A DNA stretch of 64,000 bases from Flavobacteriales bacterium (GTDB lineage Bacteria; Bacteroidota; Bacteroidia; Flavobacteriales_F; PHOS-HE28), in NCBI GenBank assembly GCA_016716605.1, contig JADJWA010000001.1, forward strand, positions 2,525,001 through 2,589,000, given 5' to 3'. Below the pieces are notes generated by a model. The model was given only the letters and a program-made list of their open reading frames with translations. It made no database searches and had not been told where the DNA came from. Position numbers and translations under genes: made by a program. Below are positions 1 through 7,694 of this stretch, one piece after another. Each line of letters begins with the position of its first letter. Position 1 is the first letter of the stretch.

Positions 1-156
1 GCGGTGGTCATTCGCTGTTGGACGCTGTTGCGCGGCTCAATGCGCAATGATCCTGAGAAGGTCCACCCGGCAGGCCTAGGTATGCGCCGTGTCCGATCAG
101 GAAGCCTGCCGCCCCATGGCCTGTGCCATCATCGCGCCCGGCAACAGGCCTTTCGC

Positions 157-1446
157 TTAATGCGCGATGATGAGCCGGGCTACGAACGGATACCCGAACT
201 GATTGACGAATCGCAGCGCGTAGCTGCCGGAAGCAAGCGCGGTCACATCCGCGCTTCCATTCACGAAGGTGATGGCATGCCTGCGGCCATCCGCGCCAAT
301 CACTTCAGCAATGCCGGTTGCTGCTGGGAGCTTGATCCGGTCCGATGCCGGATTCGGGGAAAGCAGCACGTCGCCTGTGCGGATCGATTCGGCCGTGGCG
401 GTGCTGGTGCAGATCACGTTGTTGAGCTGCTCCCAGATCTGGTTGTTGTACACGTTGGGAACGAAGATCCCGCCGGGCAGGTCGCCCATGCGCACCACCA
501 CGAGGCCGGTGGAGGGCGATACGTTGCAGAGCTGGCCGTTCTTGCCCATGGCGCAATAGGCATCAGCGGGCATGGCGGGGCAGAGCATGCCGGGCAGCTG
601 CACCTGGAAGCCGGGCAGCATGTAGCTGCTCTGGCCATTGAGCCACCACAGGTAGCCATAGGACTGGTTCAACGACTGCGAAGGCGTGACCATGGCATTG
701 AAGTAGTCGGCGTCAACCATCACGGCGTTTCCGTTCCAGTTGCCCTGGTCCAAGCACAACAGGCCGAAGCGTGCCAATGCCCGCGCCTTGCTGAAGAACA
801 CGTTATTGTAATCGAGCTGGACGAACGCGCCCTGCAATCCCGTGGGAAGGGTGAGCTTGTTGAAGAGGTAGCTGTTAAGGGTTTGACCGGTGCTGCCCTC
901 GATCACGCCATCGAGCAGGGTGTAAGGTGCGTTGTGGTACGCCCAGCGCGTTCCGGGCTCCACCAGGCATTCGAGGCAGGCGGGGTCGGTGCAGTCGTTG
1001 TCCGAGCCAGCATCATCGAGCCCGGAGGTCATGGTGAGCTGATGCCGGATGGTGATCTGCTCTTCCTGCTGCGCAGTGCAATTGGTCCAGCCCGCACCGA
1101 GGAATTCGCTGCTGGGCTGATCGATATCGAGGAAGCCCTCTTCCTGGGCCTTGCCCACCAGGAAGGCCGTGAGGCTCTTGCCGGCGCTGGCCCAGTACCA
1201 GAGGCTGTCTTGCGTGAAGGTGCCGAAGTAGTGCTCGATGGCGATACGGCCATCCTTGAGTACGATGAAGGCTTTCGTATTGCTCTGCTCCAGGAAATCG
1301 AGGAGCGCGGGTACCTCGTCCGTGCACCAGCCGAGCGCAGCGGGATCAACGGTTTCCCACGTGCTGCCCGCAAGCGGCGGGTAATAGGTCTGCGCGTTGA
1401 TGGCGCTTGCGACGGCGGCGCCGGCGAGTAGGCAGGTGATTCTCAT
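157..1446 (-). CDS. Secreted serine hydrolase (beta-lactamase/PBP-like) with T9SS C-terminal domain
   Basis: A 429-residue secreted hydrolase of the serine beta-lactamase-like family, probably an esterase or peptidase rather than a true lactamase. Signal peptide at residues 1-19 ends in AINAQ. The SxxK nucleophile motif is S87-A-G-K90 and a YxN-type motif is Y170-H-N172; a cysteine-rich insert lies around 150-160. The last ~70 residues start with LLSPNPASDRI and form a type IX secretion sorting domain, so export across the outer membrane is expected. The frame stays open upstream to 1677, but that part is Arg-rich, lacks a signal and overlaps the next gene; the start at 1446 directly precedes the signal peptide. 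The exact substrate cannot be read. Confidence 0.85.
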   Translation of the reverse strand: MRITCLLAGAAVASAINAQTYYPPLAGSTWETVDPAALGWCTDEVPALLDFLEQSNTKAFIVLKDGRIAIEHYFGTFTQDSLWYWASAGKSLTAFLVGKAQEEGFLDIDQPSSEFLGAGWTNCTAQQEEQITIRHQLTMTSGLDDAGSDNDCTDPACLECLVEPGTRWAYHNAPYTLLDGVIEGSTGQTLNSYLFNKLTLPTGLQGAFVQLDYNNVFFSKARALARFGLLCLDQGNWNGNAVMVDADYFNAMVTPSQSLNQSYGYLWWLNGQSSYMLPGFQVQLPGMLCPAMPADAYCAMGKNGQLCNVSPSTGLVVVRMGDLPGGIFVPNVYNNQIWEQLNNVICTSTATAESIRTGDVLLSPNPASDRIKLPAATGIAEVIGADGRRHAITFVNGSADVTALASGSYALRFVNQFGYPFVARLIIAH

Positions 1447-1553
1447 GGGGCGGTGGTTCAGGGGCATCGACACGGACCGGGCCTCAAGGTTCAATCGCGT
1501 CAGCGCAGCTCGCCGCGTGCACCTCCTTCGCCGCATTCCCCGGCTTCGTGGCG

Positions 1554-1943
1554 CTATTGCGGCTTGCTCCGGTCCACCTCCTTCACCAAGCGCCCTTTGT
1601 CGTAATGCAGTTCGCGGTACACCTGGCCATCGGGGCTGTAGTCGTAGTGGATGCCATGCTCTACGCCATTCTCCCAATGCTCCACGTACTTCTTGGTGCC
1701 GCTCTCATAGTAGTAGGTCCACAAGCCATGCTCCACGCCGTTCTGGAACTGCCCGATGTACTCCAGCTTGCCGTTCGGGTAGTACACCTTCTCCATCACC
1801 TTCACCGCTTCCTCGCCCTTGCCCTTCATGTACACGATCACTTCGGGCTTGCCATTGGGATGACTGGCCGCCACGTATTTGTGGGTGCTGCACGCGGCTA
1901 GCAGCGCTGGCAGGAGGATGAATGCAATCAGGGAGCGCATCAT
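1554..1943 (-). CDS. YwqK-like MORN-repeat lipoprotein
   Basis: A 129-residue lipoprotein: signal with lipobox LLAAC (Cys18), then four or five repeats of about 20 residues around YYPNGKLEY, YYESGTKKYVEHWENGVEHG and YSPDGQVYRELHYDKG. These are typical of the toxin-antitoxin YwqK/MORN-like family that is widespread in Bacteroidota; a true antitoxin role is not supported here because there is no partner toxin. The function is unknown, probably a periplasmic or outer-membrane repeat protein. A -7 type element lies six bases before the ATG. The start could be either of the two adjacent ATGs (1943 or 1940). Confidence 0.82.
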   Translation of the reverse strand: MMRSLIAFILLPALLAACSTHKYVAASHPNGKPEVIVYMKGKGEEAVKVMEKVYYPNGKLEYIGQFQNGVEHGLWTYYYESGTKKYVEHWENGVEHGIHYDYSPDGQVYRELHYDKGRLVKEVDRSKPQ

Positions 1944-1949
1944 GGCCCG

Positions 1950-1957
1950 CTAAAGTA
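1950..1957 (-). promoter_or_regulatory. -7 promoter element (TACTTTAG)
   Basis: TACTTTAG matches the Bacteroidota TAnnTTTG -7 element in six or seven of eight positions and ends six bases before the start codon at 1943. A transcript from it would start at or near the A of the ATG. No convincing -33 TTG was found. Confidence 0.45.
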
Positions 1958-1984
1958 GAGGAATGGCCACTGGCGGCAAGCGCA

Positions 1985-3109
1985 TCAAGGAACCACGAAG
2001 CGCCGGGCTTCGCGTGTGGCCATGCGGAACGCGATGCAGTGGCCGCTGCTCCAGCCCGTCGGCACGATAGGGCCATTGCCAGGTGTTTCCAGCAGCCTGC
2101 GGCCGAGGGCATCCAGAATGACCAATCGCTCGCCGGCTCCGAGCCCGAAGGGATGCAGGCGGCCATCAGGCATGAGGGCCAAGCCCCACGATGGTTCGGC
2201 TTGCCGCTCAGGCACGCTTACCGCGTTCACCATCCAGCCGATGTCGCGCATTACCCCGATGGCGATGGGTCCTGGCCAGTGGTTGGCATTGCCGGCACTG
2301 CTGAATGGGGTCATCAGCTCATTCGGATTCCCGACCGGGTAGGTGCTCTCATTGAGGTGCACGCAGCTGCTGCCGAGGGCGAAGGAGGAAGGGGAGTAAA
2401 TGCGCACATCGGCGCCGCCGCTCGCGTCGAGGGCATGGGCGCCGTTCCAGCGCAATTGGTTGCTGGTGAAGTAGGAGCCGAGCGCCACCGAAGGATTCGG
2501 CGCATCAACGAGCAACTCGAGCGTGGGGGCTTGCAGGTAGCGGTCGAAGATGCCAGGCAGCCCTTCTTGCTCCGGCCATGGAAAGGTGGTGATCAGGGGC
2601 GCGAAATCGGCGAGCAGCACTTGGCCGAAGGAACCCTCGCTGCCCACCTTCTTCGCGAGGCCGACGAAGCCGAGGCCATGCCCGAGCTCGTGCATGGCCA
2701 CGGTCACCAGGTCGTGCTGGCCGGCTGGCGTGTTGCCATCGAGGCCCAAGTACCAATTGGTGCCGCTGTTGAGATAGACGTTGATGTCATCCTCGCCGGG
2801 ATTGAGCTCCACGCCCGCGATGCTATTGGCCAGCGCGGTGGCATACCAGGTTGAATCGGCCGGCGCTCCCAGGAAATCCTTGCGCCCATTCGGGAAGGTG
2901 ACGCCCAGGGCCGAAGCCCCGAGCGGGAACCAGCTCACGGCCACCTTGATGGGTACATCGCTCACCAGGATGCTGCCCCAGATCTCCGCCGCGCGCTCGA
3001 TGGCGGGCTGCGCATTGGCCGGCGTGCCGAAATGGGTGATGGTGAAGGTGGCGGCGGGGGAGGAGGTCCCTAGAGATAGCGCCGCGATGCAGAGAAGTAC
3101 CGAACGCAT
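1985..3109 (-). CDS. Secreted HELGH metalloprotease with C-terminal sorting-like domain
   Basis: A 374-residue secreted zinc metalloprotease, M10/M12-like. After a signal peptide (to about residue 20, ending SPAA), the zinc motif is H140-E-L-G-H144 followed by G147, within the segment VTVAMHELGHGLGFVG. Downstream is a region with DRYL, the YFTSNQL segment and PxxxxxELMTPF, typical of uncharacterised Bacteroidota proteases that lack a full third zinc histidine motif. The C-terminus (ALGRRLLETPGNG, final VVP) looks like a divergent T9SS type A domain. The frame is open to 3280, but the signal peptide fixes the start at 3109, with a -7 element five bases upstream. Confidence 0.8.
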   Translation of the reverse strand: MRSVLLCIAALSLGTSSPAATFTITHFGTPANAQPAIERAAEIWGSILVSDVPIKVAVSWFPLGASALGVTFPNGRKDFLGAPADSTWYATALANSIAGVELNPGEDDINVYLNSGTNWYLGLDGNTPAGQHDLVTVAMHELGHGLGFVGLAKKVGSEGSFGQVLLADFAPLITTFPWPEQEGLPGIFDRYLQAPTLELLVDAPNPSVALGSYFTSNQLRWNGAHALDASGGADVRIYSPSSFALGSSCVHLNESTYPVGNPNELMTPFSSAGNANHWPGPIAIGVMRDIGWMVNAVSVPERQAEPSWGLALMPDGRLHPFGLGAGERLVILDALGRRLLETPGNGPIVPTGWSSGHCIAFRMATREARRFVVP

Positions 3110-3114
3110 GGTTC

Positions 3115-3122
3115 CGAAAGTA
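3115..3122 (-). promoter_or_regulatory. -7 promoter element (TACTTTCG)
   Basis: TACTTTCG resembles TAnnTTTG and ends five bases before the ATG at 3109. It lies between the stop of the M1 peptidase (3136) and this start, giving the protease its own likely leaderless promoter. Confidence 0.45.
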
Positions 3123-3135
3123 CGTGCGTTTTGCT

Positions 3136-4938
3136 CTATGGCTTGATGTGAGGGATCCTCCGCTTCTGCAGGCTGATTTCCCGCTTCAGCGCGCGCTTGC
3201 CGACTGCCCGGCTCATGACGTACCAATTGCGGTCGGCTTGCTCTATTCCTTCCAACCGGTCGCAGGGAAGGCTTCGCCATGTGGAGAGCGGCGTCAGTAG
3301 CTCACCGTCTGAGCATGATAGGCGTACCGGCAGACTGAACCCTGGAACGCAGTTGGACCATCGCGCATAAGCGCGGTTCTTGTACCGCCCCCACTCCAGC
3401 ACCGGCACCTTGTTCGTGCGCAGGTATTGATCGAAGATGCCCTTATTCAGCAGCGACTTCGTCCGCTCGTTGAAGTCGATCATGAATTCCTCGATCTGCG
3501 CGCTGGTGACGATCGAGTGCTTGAATCGCCGGTTGATCTCCAGCAGCATGGCCTTGAAGGTGCTGTCGCCAACGATGTGGCGGATCATATGGATCAGGTT
3601 GGCGCCCTTGTAGTACATGTCGCCGCTGCCTTCCTCGTTCACGCCATAGGGGCCGATGATGGGCTTGTCGTTGCGGATGTTCCTGCGCAGGCCGATCACG
3701 TATTCCTCGGCGGCCTGCTTGCCCTGCTGGCACTCGGTGAAGATGGTCTCGCTGTAATCGGTGAAGCCCTCATGCACCCACATGTCGGCGATGTCGGCCG
3801 TGGTGATGCTGTTGCCGAACCACTCGTGCCCGCTCTCATGGATGATGATGTAGTCCCAGTTCAGCCCATGGCCCGTGCCGCTCAGGTCGCTGCCGCGGTA
3901 TCCGTTCATGAATCCGTTGCCGTAGGCGATGGCGCTCTGGTGCTCCATGCCGAGGTGCGGCGATTCCACCAGCTTGTAGCCATCGGCATAGAACGGATAG
4001 GGGCCGAACCACTCCTCGAAGCATCCCAGCATTTCCGGCACTTGCTTGAATTGGGTCGCGGCCTTCCGCAGCCATTGCTCATCCTCTTCGCGGTTCCCTC
4101 GGAATTCACCTTGGCCCCATGGAGCATGGTGCTGCAGGATCCAGAAGGCCAGGTCGAGATTTCCCTCCGTGCCTGCGAACGTGTCGGATAGCTGCACGTA
4201 CTTCCCGATGTAGGGAACCAGGTTGTAGGTGTTGATCGGATTCCTCACCTGCCAATGCCAGGTGCTCGTGCCATCGCCATTCCTCACGGTGCTGCGCAAC
4301 CCCCCATTGCCGATAGCCTGCAGACTGTCGGGCACGATGATGCGCAGATTGGCGCCTTGCTCGGGCTCATCGCTCTGGTGGTCCTTGCAGGGGTACCATA
4401 CGCTGGCGCCGAGGCCCTGGCAGGCCACGCTCATCCACGGGTTCCCGCGCGCGTCGGTCTTCCAGATCCAGCCGCCATCCCACGGCGGATTCCTCGCGGC
4501 GCGCGGGATCCCGTGGTAGTGGATGGTGATGGTGGAGGCCTCGCCTTTCTTCATGGGCTGCGGCAGCTCCACCCAGGCCACGTTCCCGTCGCGATGGAAT
4601 GGAACGGCCCGGTAGCTCACGCCGATGGTTCCATCCTTATAGGTAGCCACGTCCGTGAGGATGCTGTCGATGAGGAGCGGCTGCTGCAGGTCGATCTGCA
4701 AGCGCTGGCCATCTTTTACCGCATCGAAGGCGATGATGGTGCGGCCTTCGACGGAGCGAGCCACGAAATCTGGCTTCACTGTGACATCGTAGCCGACCAC
4801 GTTCCACCACGCTCGATACGGACCGAGGCTTCCCCTGAGTGTATCGGCCTTGTTGAATGCGTCCCTGCCATCCTGCAGCTGGGCCGTCGCTGCAGCATGT
4901 GCTGCGATCAGGAGAACCACAAATGGCATGCGCAACAT
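3136..4938 (-). CDS. M1 family metallopeptidase (aminopeptidase-like)
   Basis: A 600-residue gluzincin peptidase of the M1 family, exported by a signal peptide ending in AAATAQ. The zinc site is H367-E-S-G-H371 with the third ligand E390 in WVHEGFTDYSE, the usual HExxH-x18-E spacing; GMEHQSA a little upstream corresponds to the substrate-binding GxMEN motif with His in place of Asn. It has the N-terminal beta-sandwich and catalytic domains but only a short C-terminal part (no full ARM domain). A likely periplasmic or surface peptidase for peptide scavenging. Upstream in-frame ATGs exist at 4968 and 4995; 4938 is chosen because a -7 element ends four bases before it and it gives a compact signal peptide. 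Confidence 0.88.
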   Translation of the reverse strand: MLRMPFVVLLIAAHAAATAQLQDGRDAFNKADTLRGSLGPYRAWWNVVGYDVTVKPDFVARSVEGRTIIAFDAVKDGQRLQIDLQQPLLIDSILTDVATYKDGTIGVSYRAVPFHRDGNVAWVELPQPMKKGEASTITIHYHGIPRAARNPPWDGGWIWKTDARGNPWMSVACQGLGASVWYPCKDHQSDEPEQGANLRIIVPDSLQAIGNGGLRSTVRNGDGTSTWHWQVRNPINTYNLVPYIGKYVQLSDTFAGTEGNLDLAFWILQHHAPWGQGEFRGNREEDEQWLRKAATQFKQVPEMLGCFEEWFGPYPFYADGYKLVESPHLGMEHQSAIAYGNGFMNGYRGSDLSGTGHGLNWDYIIIHESGHEWFGNSITTADIADMWVHEGFTDYSETIFTECQQGKQAAEEYVIGLRRNIRNDKPIIGPYGVNEEGSGDMYYKGANLIHMIRHIVGDSTFKAMLLEINRRFKHSIVTSAQIEEFMIDFNERTKSLLNKGIFDQYLRTNKVPVLEWGRYKNRAYARWSNCVPGFSLPVRLSCSDGELLTPLSTWRSLPCDRLEGIEQADRNWYVMSRAVGKRALKREISLQKRRIPHIKP

Positions 4939-4942
4939 GCGG

Positions 4943-4950
4943 GCAAGGTA
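4943..4950 (-). promoter_or_regulatory. -7 promoter element (TACCTTGC)
   Basis: TACCTTGC, close to TAnnTTTG, ends four bases before the chosen ATG (4938), which would make the M1 peptidase mRNA leaderless. It also argues against the in-frame ATGs further upstream. Confidence 0.45.
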
Positions 4951-5002
4951 AATGCCTCGTGAGTGCATGAGTTCCGTCTGGTGCGCAGCGTTCACCGTCG
5001 GA

Positions 5003-5010
5003 TATCTTTC
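5003..5010 (+). promoter_or_regulatory. -7 promoter element for pdxH (TATCTTTC)
   Basis: TATCTTTC resembles TAnnTTTG and lies 20 bases before the pdxH ATG, in the short divergent gap between pdxH and the M1 peptidase gene. Confidence 0.4.
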
Positions 5011-5030
5011 GCCGCGCCAAACACGGAGCC

Positions 5031-5678
5031 ATGAGCGAGAAACGGCATTTGCATCATCGCGTGGAGTATGGAAAGGCCGAGCTCTTGGAGGAGCATGCCG
5101 GCCAGGATCCCATCGCGCTCTTCGGCCACTGGCTCGAAGATGCGATCGGTGATGGGCTGCCCGAGCCCCACGCCATGGCCATGGCCAGCATGGGCACGCT
5201 CACCATCAGTTGCCGCATGGTGCTGCTGCGGGCCTTCGATCCGCAGGGCTTCGTGTTCTACACCAATCACAACAGCCGCAAGGCCATGGACCTTGAGCGC
5301 GACCCGCGCGTGGCGCTCACCTTCTTCTGGGCCGCTCACGAGCGGCAGGTGCGCATCGAAGGCAGAGCCGAGCATGTGACCGCCGAGGAGAGCGACGCTT
5401 ACTTCGCATCTCGGCCGCGCGAGAGCCGCATCGGCGCATGGAGCAGTGACCAGAGCAGGCCCGTGGCCGACCGTGCATCCCTGGAAGAGCGCTACCAGCG
5501 CTGGACCGACCGTTTCAAGGATCAAGAAGCGGTGCCCAGGCCCCTGCATTGGGGCGGTTATCGCGTGCGCCCCGCCCGCATCGAGTTCTGGCAGGGCCGG
5601 CCCAGCCGCTTGCACGACCGCATCGCCTTCGAGGCCCTCCGTGATGGCCAATGGCTGCGTGTCAGGCTGCAGCCCTGA
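5031..5678 (+). CDS. pdxH: Pyridoxamine 5'-phosphate oxidase
   Basis: A 215-residue cytosolic FMN enzyme that oxidises pyridoxine or pyridoxamine 5'-phosphate to pyridoxal 5'-phosphate in vitamin B6 salvage and synthesis. The family motifs appear in order: CRMVLLRAFD, FVFYTNHNSRKA (FMN binding), ERQVRIEG, a stretch YFASRPRESRIGAWSSDQS, and near the C-terminus WGGYRVRP, EFWQGRPSRLHDR. Length is normal for PdxH (about 210-220). It stands alone on the plus strand, divergent from the M1 peptidase and followed by a strong hairpin terminator shared with the convergent bTHX gene. Confidence 0.97.
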   Translation: MSEKRHLHHRVEYGKAELLEEHAGQDPIALFGHWLEDAIGDGLPEPHAMAMASMGTLTISCRMVLLRAFDPQGFVFYTNHNSRKAMDLERDPRVALTFFWAAHERQVRIEGRAEHVTAEESDAYFASRPRESRIGAWSSDQSRPVADRASLEERYQRWTDRFKDQEAVPRPLHWGGYRVRPARIEFWQGRPSRLHDRIAFEALRDGQWLRVRLQP

Positions 5679-5692
5679 AGGCGTTCAATAGC

Positions 5693-5718
5693 GAGCCCCC
5701 CGGATCGCCGGGGGGCTC
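5693..5718. terminator. Bidirectional hairpin terminator
   Basis: A perfect 11-bp inverted repeat (GAGCCCCCCGG / CCGGGGGGCTC) with an ATCG loop lies between the convergent pdxH and bTHX genes and can serve both. The run of T after it is poor. Confidence 0.8.
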
Positions 5719-5739
5719 TGCATGATCAGCATTGCGCGA

Positions 5740-5967
5740 TCAGTCCTTCTTCGGCGCAGCCTTCTTGGCGGCGGCTTTCTTCGGAGCGGCCTTGCTCGCA
5801 GCAGGAGCCTTCTTGGCGGCCTTCTTCGGTGCGGCCTTCTTGGCCGGCTTGGCGCTGCCTGCTGCCTTGCGCGCGGCGCGGCGCTTGTTGCGCAGGCTGG
5901 GGCGCGTCTTGCCCGCGCTGCCCATACGGCGCTTGCCTTTCTTCGTCTTGAGATCACCTTTTCCCAT
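5740..5967 (-). CDS. 30S ribosomal protein bTHX with Lys/Ala-rich histone-H1-like tail
   Basis: A 75-residue, extremely basic protein. The first ~27 residues (MGKGDLKTKKGKRRMGSAGK, then TRPSLRN) match the small ribosomal protein bTHX/THX, which normally is only about 25-35 residues and sits in the head of the 30S subunit. The remaining ~45 residues are repeats of AAPKKA / KKAPAA type, as in bacterial histone-H1-like proteins. The tail may bind RNA or DNA, or extend the ribosomal protein into rRNA; this is inference. Monocistronic: flanked by the 5693-5718 hairpin downstream and a gap upstream containing TACTTTCG as possible -7 element. Confidence 0.75.
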   Translation of the reverse strand: MGKGDLKTKKGKRRMGSAGKTRPSLRNKRRAARKAAGSAKPAKKAAPKKAAKKAPAASKAAPKKAAAKKAAPKKD

Positions 5968-6067
5968 TGTGCTTCGAGGTTGTTGGTTGCGCGGCGAAAG
6001 TATCGTGCGGCTGAGATTGGCCCGTGGTGAGCCGCTGCCCTTGTGAACCCGCGCATGTCGAAAAGGA

Positions 6068-6745
6068 TCAGGCGCCTGGCTCCTGCCTGAAGCGCTCTTC
6101 GAGGTGCGCCGCGCTGTGCACCACTTTGCGCGCCCACCGCAGCTTCAGCGCATCAAGCTCCGCTTCGTCGAGCCGCCATGGGACACTCGACGCGCGCAGC
6201 CGTTCCATCACCGTGTACAAAGTGATGGCGGCCGATACGCTGATGTTGTAGCTCTCGGTGAAGCCATGCATCGGGATCCGCAGCGTAAGGTCCGATTGCC
6301 CGATGAGCGCTTCGCTGGCGCCCGTGAGCTCCGTCCCGAAGCAGAAGGCGAGCGGCCGTTCAAGCGGGATGGTGGCGGGCGTGCATTCAGTGGCGCGCGG
6401 TGATGTGGTGACTATCGCATAGCCCTTCGCCTTCAGGTGGGCGATGCAGCGCGCCGTGTTGTCGGGCTGCTCCCGCCAGCGATGCATGTCCACCCACTTC
6501 GATGAGCCCAGCGTCACGTCGGGGTTCACCGTGTACTTGTTGCGGTTCTCGATGATGTGCAGGTCCTGGATGCCGAGCAGGTCGCAGGTGCGCACCACCG
6601 CGCTCGCGTTGTGCGCCTGATAGATGTCCTCAAGGACGCAGGTGATGTGGCGCGTGCGCTCCGCTGAGATGCGTTCGAAGAGCGCGCGCTTGTTGGGCGT
6701 GATGAACGCGCATAGGCGCTCGTACAGGTCGCGGTCGGAGATCAT
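6068..6745 (-). CDS. trmH: tRNA (guanosine(18)-2'-O)-methyltransferase
   Basis: A 225-residue SpoU/TrmH-class (SPOUT) methyltransferase that places the 2'-O-methyl group on G18 in the D-loop of tRNAs using S-adenosylmethionine. Visible motifs: motif 1 NASAVVRTCDLLGIQD (Asn and Arg catalytic region), motif 2 FGTELTGASEALI, and motif 3 ESYNISVSAAITLY, which form the trefoil-knot SAM site. The N-terminal extension (LCAFITPNKRALFERI) and C-terminal helical tail fit TrmH rather than RlmB. It lies downstream of the HU gene but is separated from it by a strong terminator, so it probably has its own promoter. Confidence 0.9.
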   Translation of the reverse strand: MISDRDLYERLCAFITPNKRALFERISAERTRHITCVLEDIYQAHNASAVVRTCDLLGIQDLHIIENRNKYTVNPDVTLGSSKWVDMHRWREQPDNTARCIAHLKAKGYAIVTTSPRATECTPATIPLERPLAFCFGTELTGASEALIGQSDLTLRIPMHGFTESYNISVSAAITLYTVMERLRASSVPWRLDEAELDALKLRWARKVVHSAAHLEERFRQEPGA

Positions 6746-6762
6746 GGAAGCGCCGCAAAAGA

Positions 6763-6789
6763 AAAGCCCCCCGCGATGCGAGGGGCTTT
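6763..6789 (-). terminator. Rho-independent terminator of the HU gene
   Basis: Inverted repeat AAAGCCCC..CGC / GCG.GGGGCTTT with a three-base loop; read on the minus strand it is followed by a T-rich run (CTTTTCTTTTG). It lies 18 bases after the HU stop codon and before trmH. Confidence 0.85.
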
Positions 6790-6807
6790 CCCGGTAGCGG
6801 AAGGGGA

Positions 6808-7083
6808 TTACTTCACGCGGTTGGCGAGGTCGGCGCCGGCCTTGAACTTCACCACCTTCTTGGCAGCGATCTTGATCTCCTTGCCGGTCTGAGGGTTGCG
6901 GCCCTTGCGAGCGGCGCGCTTGGTGATGCTGAAGGTGCCGAAGCCCACGAGGGTCACGCGCTCGCCCTTCTTCAGGGACTTGGTGGTGTTGCCCACGAAG
7001 GCGTCGAGTGCGCGCTTCGCATCGGCCTTGGAAATCTTCGCGTCGTTGGCGATGCTCTCGATCAGTTCTGCTTTGTTACCCAT
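6808..7083 (-). CDS. hup: HU family DNA-binding protein
   Basis: A 91-residue nucleoid protein that binds and bends DNA as a dimer. The sequence shows the full HU fold: helical N-terminus (NKAELIESIANDAKISKADA), the signature GFGTFSITKRAARKGRNPQT with the DNA-intercalating arm containing the RNP motif, and the closing helix ending in LANRVK. Length is standard. It is monocistronic, with one of the best promoters in the window (7127-7156) and a strong terminator, as expected for an abundant protein. Confidence 0.96.
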   Translation of the reverse strand: MGNKAELIESIANDAKISKADAKRALDAFVGNTTKSLKKGERVTLVGFGTFSITKRAARKGRNPQTGKEIKIAAKKVVKFKAGADLANRVK

Positions 7084-7126
7084 GGTCGTGTTGTGTTGGT
7101 GAGTTGTTGGTTTGTGAACTCGCGTA

Positions 7127-7156
7127 CAAAGCTATCCGGGAACCCGCGCCTGTCAA
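7127..7156 (-). promoter_or_regulatory. Bacteroidota-type promoter of the HU gene
   Basis: A perfect -7 element TAGCTTTG (7134 to 7127) is preceded by TTG of a TTGACAG -33 element (7156 to 7154) with exactly 19 bases between them, the spacing known for Bacteroidota primary sigma promoters. It would start transcription near 7122, giving a leader of roughly 40 nt. Confidence 0.8.
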
Positions 7157-7292
7157 CGGTTTCCGAGCGGATAGCCGGAGAATGTTGAAAAATCAGGGGG
7201 TTTGTTCATAAGTCGCCCTGTATCCCGCTGCCAGCAAGGGTTTCAGGAATCGCACTCTGTTGATCTCCGGTGGCTTCGCCGAAAGCGTTGAT

Positions 7293-7694
7293 TCAACGTT
7301 CCACGGGCACCCGGTCGCTCCCGTCGAAGTGCGGCGACTGCACGCTCACCACCTTCAATGGAACGTCTGATCGCGTGGAAACCGCATGCACCGTGCCTTT
7401 CGGGATGGCCACGGCATCGCCCGCCCGCACCGTGAATACCGAGTCGCCGAGCAGCATCTCCGCTTCGCCCTCGAGCACCACTACGTGCTCCGTATGCCGT
7501 GCATGGTAGTGCGCCTTCACCTCCAACGGCACGCAGATCAGGAACGAGGAGCAGAGGCTGTCGCTATGCAGCGGCACAACGCTGTTCGCCGGGCCGTTGC
7601 CGCACGGTGCCAAGGCCATGTGGAAGCGCTGGGCCGCCGCCGCCATGCTTGCAGACGCGGCTGCGATGATCATCGTGATGCGAAAAGCGGTCAT
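7293..7694 (-). CDS. Secreted cupin-domain protein
   Basis: A 133-residue protein with a signal peptide (to about residue 21, ending AAAAQ) and one cupin_2 barrel. Cupin motif 1 is HYHARHTEHVVVLEGE with metal-binding His and Glu, and motif 2 is IPKGTVHAV. Such proteins bind a metal and may be enzymes or sensors; the substrate cannot be predicted. It is the last gene of the recQ-mpg-fmt operon and its ATG overlaps the fmt stop codon by four bases (ATGA), implying translational coupling. Confidence 0.82.
   Translation of the reverse strand: MTAFRITMIIAAASASMAAAAQRFHMALAPCGNGPANSVVPLHSDSLCSSFLICVPLEVKAHYHARHTEHVVVLEGEAEMLLGDSVFTVRAGDAVAIPKGTVHAVSTRSDVPLKVVSVQSPHFDGSDRVPVER

Noticed and set aside
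1..156. Possible gene upstream of the first hydrolase
   Set aside because: Only a weak inverted repeat (CGGCAGGC / GCCTGCCG, 70-112) is seen and no coding frame with support; nothing can be called.
4..1431. A long 475-codon open frame on the plus strand
   Set aside because: It is antisense to the serine hydrolase with catalytic motifs and T9SS domain; its product is His/Ala/Gly-rich without any domain, a typical shadow in high-GC DNA.
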